A stretch of DNA of 64,000 nt. Origin: JAPOQD01 sp964620555 (GTDB lineage Bacteria > Pseudomonadota > Gammaproteobacteria > Pseudomonadales > Halieaceae). The notes under the pieces were generated by a model. The model was not told the origin of the DNA and ran no database searches. It saw only the letters and a program-made list of their open reading frames with translations. Shown in pieces: positions 58,208 to 64,000 of the stretch. Every line of letters begins with the position of its first letter. Positions within the stretch are counted from its first letter, which is position 1. Where the stretch lies: assembly GCA_964620555.1 (NCBI GenBank), contig CAZUGZ010000005.1:4641-68640 (forward strand), read 5' to 3'. Position numbers and translations under genes: made by a program.

Positions 58208-59371
58208 ATGAGTCAGCGGCGCTTCAAGTTCAGGCAGGCGATAGACTACTTTCACGAGCAGGCGATAGCGCAGACGGGCTTGTCCGAGTTCGGTCCCCGG
58301 GATTACCTGCAGGGCATGGAAGTGTTGATGGCCAGTTACGATGACGAGGCAAACCTGAATCAGGGTATGCGCGCCTTTGTGAGCAAGCTGGTTACTGACG
58401 CATTGTGCGCGAGACTCGACACCGAGGAGGGTTTTCGACAATACTCTGGATGCCTGGAAAATCCAGTTACCAGGCCAATTATGATAGCAAGCTTGCCACG
58501 CAGTGGCTCCACGGCTTTACACCGACTGCTTGCTGCCGATCCGGGTAACCAGGCAGCAGAGCTGTGGCTCGCAGGCCACCCAATGCCACGCCCGTCTCGC
58601 GATCAATGGTATGAACATCCAGTATTTCAAGCAAGCCAGGATAGCTTTGCCGCACTGTCGGAGCACAGCCCCGAACTTAAGGGGATGCATGAGATGTCGC
58701 CGGAGCTGCCTGACGAATGTGTGCATCTCATGAGCCAGGACTTTGCGGCCATTACTTTTTCGAACCTGGTAAATGCTCCCGGTTATGACAGATGGTTGCT
58801 TGAAGCAGACTTGACCTATGCTTACGAGCGGCACCGCAAAATGCTTTGTCTTATCGGTGCCAATGAACCCGATAAACGCTGGGTTTTAAAAGATCCGGCC
58901 GGACTTGGAAATTTGAAGTTTCTGCTGGGTGTTTATCCAGACGCGTGTATCGTATTTTTGCATCGCGATCCGACGAATATAATTCCTTCGTTTTTAAGTT
59001 TGATGCATACAACGGTTAAGGCGACTGGTACGGGTTATGACGCCAGCCACTTAAACCAGCGAGAACTTGTGTGGAACCCCACCGTCCTGAAAAGAGCGCT
59101 GGATGTTCGGGACGGCAACCCAGGTAATTTCCTGGATGTATCGTTCAATGATTTTATAAAAAATTCAGTTGGGTTTACAGCGAATGTTTATGCACATTTT
59201 GGCATACCTTTCCCGAAAAAATCCCGCGAATCTCTGCAGCAGTACGCCAGGAAAAACAAAAAAAGCAAACATCGCGGCCATCGCTATTCGGTCGCCGATT
59301 ATGGTGTTACGGAAGACGATGTTCGCTCCGCCTTTACATTCTATTATGAACGCTACGCACAGTATTTTTGA
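58208..59371 (+). CDS. Sulfotransferase family protein, copy 2
   Basis: A 387-residue protein with the P-loop MIASLPRSGSTALHRLLAAD near 92, a KDPAGLGNLKFLLGVYPDAC stretch near 229 and the IVFLHRDPTNIIPSFLS 3'-phosphate motif near 249. It has the same architecture as copy 1 (20.1 kb) but with clear divergence, including PRSGST versus YRSGTT in the loop. Its position between SDR and DHDPR-like genes mirrors the order at 19-21 kb with two genes swapped. The C-terminal 100 bases and the next 30 are AT-richer than neighbouring genes. The sulfate acceptor is unknown. Confidence 0.83.
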   Translation: MSQRRFKFRQAIDYFHEQAIAQTGLSEFGPRDYLQGMEVLMASYDDEANLNQGMRAFVSKLVTDALCARLDTEEGFRQYSGCLENPVTRPIMIASLPRSGSTALHRLLAADPGNQAAELWLAGHPMPRPSRDQWYEHPVFQASQDSFAALSEHSPELKGMHEMSPELPDECVHLMSQDFAAITFSNLVNAPGYDRWLLEADLTYAYERHRKMLCLIGANEPDKRWVLKDPAGLGNLKFLLGVYPDACIVFLHRDPTNIIPSFLSLMHTTVKATGTGYDASHLNQRELVWNPTVLKRALDVRDGNPGNFLDVSFNDFIKNSVGFTANVYAHFGIPFPKKSRESLQQYARKNKKSKHRGHRYSVADYGVTEDDVRSAFTFYYERYAQYF

Positions 59372-59392
59372 TTGGCAGGCGGAGATTAGAAA

Positions 59393-60409
59393 ATGAAAGA
59401 TGAAAAAGCTCCCCGTATAGCCATCTATGGTACTGGAAACTACGGCAGCATAGTCGCCAGACTGGCCGCTACAAAGGGTTGGCCAGTTGTCGCGGCCTAT
59501 AACCGTGCCGGTGAAAAAGTAGGCCAGGATCTGGGGCGATTGGCGGGCATGGACAAGAATCTGGGTGTCACTGTGCAGGATTGCGATACGGCTGATTACA
59601 GCAAGCTGGATGCGGACGTGGCAATTGTCGCCACCACCGATATGCTTGACGAGAACTGGCCTGCCTATGAACGCCTGCTGGGCGCTGGAGTCAACGTAAT
59701 CTGCCATGGAGGACAGGCCTGTTACCCTGAGAAATGTAATCCTGAGATCGCAAAGAGAATTGAGAAAATTGCGCTGAGTAATGGTGTCAGTTTTATGGGT
59801 AACAGCGTGTGGGATTATTCGCGTATCTGGTCCGGCATACTGGCGATGGGGCCCTGCGTCAGTGCAAGCAAACTCACTCATTCCACACTAACCAATGTGA
59901 ACTATCCACGCGAGGAAATAGCCGAGCAAATGGGAATCGGCCTGTCGTTGGAAGAATTCGATCAGAAGTTCGGAAGTATCAACGTACCTCTTGCCGCGAT
60001 ATATATTACCGTTATGCAACAGGTACTCGAGAAGTGCGGGCTAACGGTAACCGGTAGCTCCAACAAGGTCGTTCCCGCCCTGCTCGACACACCGGTTTTC
60101 AGCGCAGCGTACGAGCGTGACATTGAAGCAGGCAGTGTCGTTGGTTATTCTATTTCAGTCGATATTGATACCGCAGAGGGCGTTGCGGTGAGTGGCGATT
60201 TTCAACTTCGAATCCTCAGGGATGACGAGACCGAGAATTTCCGCTGGGATGTCCAGGGAGTTCCAAGCAGTAGCATTATTGTCGAACGCAAGGATAGCGA
60301 GGTGGCATCGGCAGCCTGTATGCTGAACAGGGTGCCTGACATCATCAAGGCCGAGCCCGGGATACGCCTGGTATCCCAACTGGGACTGCTAACGCCCTGC
60401 TTGAACTGA
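59393..60409 (+). CDS. Dihydrodipicolinate-reductase-like NAD(P)-dependent dehydrogenase, copy 2
   Basis: A 338-residue protein, shorter at the N terminus than copy 1. It has IYGTGNYGSIVARLA (glycines 13, 15 and 18), VNVICHGGQACYPEKCNPEI near 102, SVWDYSRIWSGILAMGP near 140 and the same closing LNRVPDIIKAEPGIRLVSQL. The retained landmarks suggest the same chemistry as copy 1. Here it is not next to an AveC-like gene, so the membrane protein cannot be an absolute partner unless copy 1 or 2 of AveC serves both. Confidence 0.82.
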   Translation: MKDEKAPRIAIYGTGNYGSIVARLAATKGWPVVAAYNRAGEKVGQDLGRLAGMDKNLGVTVQDCDTADYSKLDADVAIVATTDMLDENWPAYERLLGAGVNVICHGGQACYPEKCNPEIAKRIEKIALSNGVSFMGNSVWDYSRIWSGILAMGPCVSASKLTHSTLTNVNYPREEIAEQMGIGLSLEEFDQKFGSINVPLAAIYITVMQQVLEKCGLTVTGSSNKVVPALLDTPVFSAAYERDIEAGSVVGYSISVDIDTAEGVAVSGDFQLRILRDDETENFRWDVQGVPSSSIIVERKDSEVASAACMLNRVPDIIKAEPGIRLVSQLGLLTPCLN

Positions 60410-60434
60410 CCGATAGTGCGATCAAGACGCTGAG

Positions 60435-61745
60435 ATGCAATCCAATCGCCGACAATTTGTCAAACTTGCGAGCCTGCTGCCAGCCAGTTTAGGAGCAGGT
60501 AGTGTGACGGTACTGGGCGCCCAGGGCAGAGGACCAGACCATACAATCAGCGGAAAGAGTGGAGAGAGTGAATTGGATAAAGAAGATCACCTGGCACTAT
60601 GGCAGAACTATTGCACCCAGTTGCTCAAATCTGGTGAGCACCTTGACCGCCTTGATAATAATGAGGCCAAAATGGATCTGCTGCACTCTTTCACCATGTG
60701 CCTGAGTCCGATGTACGTGGCCGCAATGAGTGATGCCGACTATCCAGAGTTTGTCCCTGTGTGTAACAACAGCATCCCTATTGCCAGCGCCAACCCCGAT
60801 TACAATTATACCTACACGGCCATAGACGAGGAGGGCACATATCGCATCGTGGGCCGGCGGGGAACCACTCGCTTCGTCGCTATCGGTTGCTGCCACGACT
60901 ATTCGATATTTACCAATAAACCGGGTCCGACCCTTCGCGAGTACATGCTTGATGACCTCACGATTACCGAAGACGGCACATTTGAAGTCATGCTGAGTAA
61001 AAGGCGTCCTGCTGATTGGAACGGTGATTGGTGGGAAATGCCGCCTACCACCGATTATCTTTTTGTGCGTGATTGCTCTTGTGACTGGATCAATGAACGC
61101 TCGCCGGATATGGCCATTACCCGGCTGGATGTACCACCCTGTCGCAAAAGGCGCTCACCGGAAGATGTCCAGCGCCGACTGGAGCGCCTCTACAATGGCC
61201 ATGTGCGTAGCAACGATCTCTGGCTGAATATTATCGAGGCCCAGCGTCGAGCGGGCGCGCTCAACAGCATCCGATTTGTCGACTTTGTGCAATGGGGCGG
61301 TGTTCCCGCACAGGTCTACTATGAAGGAAACTTTGATGTCGGCCCGGATGAAGCTCTGATTGTTGAAACTGAACTGCCGGAGAATGTGCTGTACTGGGCT
61401 GTCCAACTTACCGATGAGGTTTACATGTGTCTCGATGCACAGCACCGCCAAGGCGCGCTAAACGATAAGCAGGCTGTTGTTGATTCCGACGGCAAGCTGC
61501 GCTTTGTTTTGTGCTGGCAGGATCCGGGCATTAATAACTGGCTCGATATCCAGGGTTACCGAAAAGGGAGCATTTGCGGTCGATGGACTAAAGCCGACAG
61601 TGCCCCATTGCCGGTAGCCAAAAAGATAAAATTCGCAGAGCTGATGTCCTATCTCCCGGATGATGTCGTAACGGTGACTCCGGAACAGCGGCACAAGCAG
61701 TTGATGGATCGTAGGTTGGGGTATCAATTACGTCGTCGTTGGTAG
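60435..61745 (+). CDS. Tat-exported DUF1214-like protein
   Basis: A 436-residue protein whose N terminus NRRQFVKLASLLPASLGAGS is a twin-arginine signal, with likely cleavage after about residue 30. The mature part carries NPDYNYTYTAIDEEGTYRIV near 115, followed by a beta-rich region and ELPENVLYWAVQLTDEVYMC near 312. This resembles DUF1214/DUF1254-type proteins of unknown function; the assignment is tentative. It follows the DHDPR-like gene by 25 bases in the same operon. A folded periplasmic protein with several cysteines (GCC, CSC) could bind a cofactor or ligand. Confidence 0.6.
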   Translation: MQSNRRQFVKLASLLPASLGAGSVTVLGAQGRGPDHTISGKSGESELDKEDHLALWQNYCTQLLKSGEHLDRLDNNEAKMDLLHSFTMCLSPMYVAAMSDADYPEFVPVCNNSIPIASANPDYNYTYTAIDEEGTYRIVGRRGTTRFVAIGCCHDYSIFTNKPGPTLREYMLDDLTITEDGTFEVMLSKRRPADWNGDWWEMPPTTDYLFVRDCSCDWINERSPDMAITRLDVPPCRKRRSPEDVQRRLERLYNGHVRSNDLWLNIIEAQRRAGALNSIRFVDFVQWGGVPAQVYYEGNFDVGPDEALIVETELPENVLYWAVQLTDEVYMCLDAQHRQGALNDKQAVVDSDGKLRFVLCWQDPGINNWLDIQGYRKGSICGRWTKADSAPLPVAKKIKFAELMSYLPDDVVTVTPEQRHKQLMDRRLGYQLRRRW

Positions 61746-61789
61746 TTGAGTAGCTGCGTACCATGTAAAACAAACAAGCCGAGAGGGTG

Positions 61790-62599
61790 ATGAAAACTAT
61801 AGATTTGAGAGGAAAGACTGCGATTGTTACCGGGGGTGGTTCCAGTATAGGTGCTGCTATCACTCTCGCATTGAACCGGGCAGGGTGTCGTGTGGTAATC
61901 GCCCAGCGTAGTGAGCCGATTGAGGAGATGGATAGTCAATGTGATGGAGGAATCTTCTTCCAACGCACAGACATCAGCGAAGACCAACAACTCGACGCCT
62001 TGATCAAGGTGACTCTCGAAAAATTTGGCGGCCTCGATATCATCGTAAATAACTCCGCCGTGGCGGATGAACAGGGCTACATGAGCAGCCGTCAACAATG
62101 GCGGAATACGATGGACATCAATGTTATATCCCCTGCGATTCTGGTCCAGAAGGCACTGCCAGCGCTTGAACAAAGCGATGTTCGTGCAGTCGTGAACATC
62201 AGCTCCTGCTCAGCCGAAATCGGTACAGATTTACTACTGGCATATCCCGCCTCAAAGGCGGCGATCAACACCCTGACCAGGTGCCTGGCTGCCCAGCTTG
62301 CTGAGAGAGGTATCAGGGCGAACGCCGTGGCCCCCGGTGCCACTGTGAGTGAGCCGATTATGAAACTCACAGGAAACAGCCGCGAACTTGCAGATCAGGC
62401 TGCTTGCCATGCTCAGCCACTGGATGGCGGGCGCCTGGTCGATGCTGAAGAGATCGGCGACGCGGTATTGTTCTTATGCTCCGATATGGCGAAGTTTATT
62501 ACCGGAATAGTGCTGCCAGTGGATGGGGGGTTTTCCGCCCTCGGGCCGGAAAATACCACTGCTTCTATTTTTGGCCGGTTGTTAGACGTTCCAGGCTGA
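61790..62599 (+). CDS. SDR family oxidoreductase
   Basis: A 269-residue SDR. It has TGGGSSIGAAI near 14, NNSAVAD in place of NNAG, ISSCSAEIGTDLLLAYPASK with the Tyr/Lys pair, and ITGIVLPVDGGFSALGPENT near the end. I start at the ATG at 61790; a GTG immediately before is possible but overlaps the GAGAGG ribosome site. It is the last gene of the operon that begins at 55438. A 109-base gap with a GTATAC site separates it from the next gene. Substrate unknown. Confidence 0.86.
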   Translation: MKTIDLRGKTAIVTGGGSSIGAAITLALNRAGCRVVIAQRSEPIEEMDSQCDGGIFFQRTDISEDQQLDALIKVTLEKFGGLDIIVNNSAVADEQGYMSSRQQWRNTMDINVISPAILVQKALPALEQSDVRAVVNISSCSAEIGTDLLLAYPASKAAINTLTRCLAAQLAERGIRANAVAPGATVSEPIMKLTGNSRELADQAACHAQPLDGGRLVDAEEIGDAVLFLCSDMAKFITGIVLPVDGGFSALGPENTTASIFGRLLDVPG

Positions 62600-62637
62600 A
62601 TCAGGTCAGGATGCCACGGGAACGAGGAAGAAACACT

Positions 62638-62668
62638 TTGACTTTAAAACGAAACGGTATACTATATA
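62638..62668 (+). promoter_or_regulatory. GTATAC-type operator with upstream -35-like box, site 10
   Basis: GGTATACTATATA at 62656-62668 lies 46 bases before the GTG start of the next gene. TTGACT at 62638-62643 lies 16 bases ahead of TACTAT, so the palindrome overlaps a possible -10 region and could be bound by a repressor. Confidence 0.55.
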
Positions 62669-62708
62669 AACAGACCATGTTTCCAGGCTCAATAAGAGGA
62701 GAAATACC

Positions 62709-63914
62709 GTGTCCGATCAAGATTCTGCCGACAATAATCGACGCAATTTTATCAAGATGACCGGTGCTGGCGTAGCCGGCGCAGCGGCGGTTCCCGCTGC
62801 AGGTATAATGGGCTCGCCTGCATTTGGGGCGGCGCGGCCACGCAGTGTTGGTAAGAGACTGCCACAGATAGGCAGATTCGGGGATTTCAATTACCGGCCA
62901 TTAGTGAATGCCTTCGAATGCGACAGCAGCTATATGTGGCCCGAGGTGACCTTCCAGGGCATGCCACTGTCGGCTTCATGGATCTGGGGCTCGCTGTATG
63001 CAGAGAACGACGAGCGTATTTTTGTGCTGACCCGCGAACTGCCACCGCGGGTGGCGAATGCCCTGCTACTGTATGACAATCGCGACGGTAAGGATGCGCG
63101 CATTACGCCGGAAGCCTTCAAGGCGTACCGGGGAGGTATGACTGTTGATAAGACAGATAAAGGTATCGCCTGGAAAAGCCTGGACTCTGCTTTTAACAAC
63201 GGTGTTTCCTCTCTGCAGATAGAGGTGGCGAAGGACCGCTTTTATTGGAAGGAAGAAGGCCTTCTAGAGATAGAAGGCGAGTTGATGCCACATGTCGTTC
63301 AGATCTATGCACCAGGTCCCGTGGAACGGGACGGTTTCGCTTACGTGTCGCAGTATATGCGTGTAAAAGGCGAAGTCCTGAGCTTCAAGGTGGATGGTAA
63401 CCTGGGTTTTGATTGTATCTACTTCGGCCCGGGTATTACCTATGCGAGTTCTATGTTGGGCAATCGGCCCGCACAGGGTTTGCCCGGTATCAATTGCGCC
63501 TGGCCATCCTTCTGCAATGTTTATGAAGACGGTTCCTATGAGTACGGCTATTTCGGCGCAGGACTGGAGGACTGGCAGTTTGCCATTGGTATAAACGACA
63601 AAGGTGAAGTGATGCAGGGCCATGTGGTGGACATGAATATCATCGAAAAGCCCAATAAATTCCCTTTGAAGATCGAACTCAAGGTGTGGGATGAAATTAA
63701 GGGAATCGAGGAAGATTGGGTATGGGACAGCCGTCCTACCACCGACCTGGTCGATATCCCATCGCTCTTTCCCGATATCCCCGTTTATTGGGCCAGTGAA
63801 GGTTTTATGCGTCGCAAGAACGAGACGCGGAAGATCAAGCGTAGCCTGGGTTGGCCGGATTTTTATCAGGACAAACGCCTGGCAATGTACCGGAAACTTC
63901 GTGACAACGGGTAA
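62709..63914 (+). CDS. Tat-exported protein of unknown function
   Basis: A 401-residue protein starting at GTG (GGAG eight bases upstream). The N terminus NRRNFIKMTGAGVAGAAAVP is a clear twin-arginine signal, with probable cleavage after AFGA near residue 41. The mature protein is rich in aromatic residues and predicted beta strands (NAFECDSSYMWPEVTFQGMP near 66, FDCIYFGPGITYASSMLGN near 236, SYEYGYFGAGLEDWQFAIGI near 277). I recognise no family with certainty; a lipocalin- or CrtC-like beta fold that binds a hydrophobic ligand is one possibility. It has its own GTATAC site, so it probably belongs to the same regulon. Confidence 0.65.
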   Translation: MSDQDSADNNRRNFIKMTGAGVAGAAAVPAAGIMGSPAFGAARPRSVGKRLPQIGRFGDFNYRPLVNAFECDSSYMWPEVTFQGMPLSASWIWGSLYAENDERIFVLTRELPPRVANALLLYDNRDGKDARITPEAFKAYRGGMTVDKTDKGIAWKSLDSAFNNGVSSLQIEVAKDRFYWKEEGLLEIEGELMPHVVQIYAPGPVERDGFAYVSQYMRVKGEVLSFKVDGNLGFDCIYFGPGITYASSMLGNRPAQGLPGINCAWPSFCNVYEDGSYEYGYFGAGLEDWQFAIGINDKGEVMQGHVVDMNIIEKPNKFPLKIELKVWDEIKGIEEDWVWDSRPTTDLVDIPSLFPDIPVYWASEGFMRRKNETRKIKRSLGWPDFYQDKRLAMYRKLRDNG

Positions 63915-63975
63915 ATGATCAGTTACGGGGTGGTTTAAGACTGTAGAAAGGAGCTGGAAGTGGCAGGGGAGTATA

Positions 63976-64000
63976 GTGGATAGGATAATAATTGGTACTG
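63976..64000 (+). CDS. Possible start of a further gene, cut by window edge
   Basis: GTG at 63976 with GGGGAG five bases upstream opens VDRIIIGT, which resembles the first strand of a nucleotide-binding protein, but only eight codons are visible. The 61 bases between 63915 and 63975 show nothing else. Confidence 0.3.

Noticed and set aside
1..64000. CRISPR arrays, tRNA/rRNA genes, integrase or transposase genes, attachment sites
   Set aside because: I saw no spaced direct repeats, no cloverleaf-like sequence, no DDE or integrase protein, and no flanking terminal repeats around the remnants.

Overview
The window looks like part of a lipid-catabolism island of an aerobic, moderately GC-rich gammaproteobacterium. 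The gene families fit the Halieaceae/Spongiibacteraceae type best (inference from family content; no rRNA or other marker is present). I can place about 46 apparently intact or edge-truncated protein genes. There are no tRNA or rRNA genes, no CRISPR array and no recognisable insertion sequence. Almost every enzyme belongs to a family that activates, oxidises or beta-oxidises bulky carboxylic acids: five intact acyl-CoA ligases, seven acyl-CoA dehydrogenase (ACAD) genes including one fused pair, crotonases, a MaoC-type dehydratase, a thiolase-crotonase fusion, a DUF35 plus SCP2-thiolase pair, P450, SDRs, an Old Yellow Enzyme-type reductase, a nitronate-monooxygenase-like flavoprotein and a molybdopterin oxidoreductase. 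This set resembles steroid or terpenoid degradation clusters, but the substrate cannot be read from the sequence.

Layout. 1-5.3 kb: an amidohydrolase tail, a luciferase-like oxidoreductase, a graveyard of three truncated genes (2.1-2.9 kb), then a minus-strand operon of AveC-like membrane protein, rubredoxin and solute-binding protein. 5.4-11.6 kb: SDR and fused ACAD (minus), divergent from a TetR gene and the thiolase-crotonase fusion. 11.6-22.7 kb (plus): acyl-CoA ligase, a WS/DGAT remnant, then a decayed SDR, nitronate-monooxygenase-like protein, molybdoenzyme, second AveC-like protein, DHDPR-like dehydrogenase, sulfotransferase and a broken adenylate-forming gene. 22.7-27.6 kb (minus): ACAD pair, ligase, dehydratase. 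27.8-37.3 kb (plus): SDR, P450, crotonase, ligase, a chimeric gene remnant, SDR, aldehyde dehydrogenase, GST, ligase. 37.4-45.2 kb: a double-length GntR regulator (minus), divergent from DUF35, thiolase and four consecutive ACAD genes. 45.2-54.5 kb: remnants, two kinase-like phosphotransferases, iron-type alcohol dehydrogenase, a Tat/lipoprotein FAD oxidoreductase, and an orphan VWA/MoxR (NorD/NorQ-like) pair. 54.5-64 kb: TetR, dienoyl-CoA-reductase-like enzyme, SDR, second sulfotransferase, second DHDPR-like protein, two Tat-exported proteins and another SDR.

Two features connect the window. First, a short palindrome with core GTATAC, often TAGTATACTA or GTATACTATATAA, sits 18-78 bases before the start of most transcription units; I counted nine intergenic copies plus one single-base variant beside the GntR gene. 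This suggests one regulon, plausibly controlled by the tandem GntR protein (inference). Second, at least eleven truncated or frameshifted gene remnants lie between intact genes, several derived from families that also have an intact copy here. The island therefore appears to grow by duplication and to shed genes by deletion.

The most unusual modules are: the AveC-like/DHDPR-like/sulfotransferase set, with second copies of the last two at 58-60 kb; the four long+short ACAD pairs, one of them fused; the tandem GntR regulator with its putative operator family; and the NorD/NorQ-type activation pair with no recognisable client.
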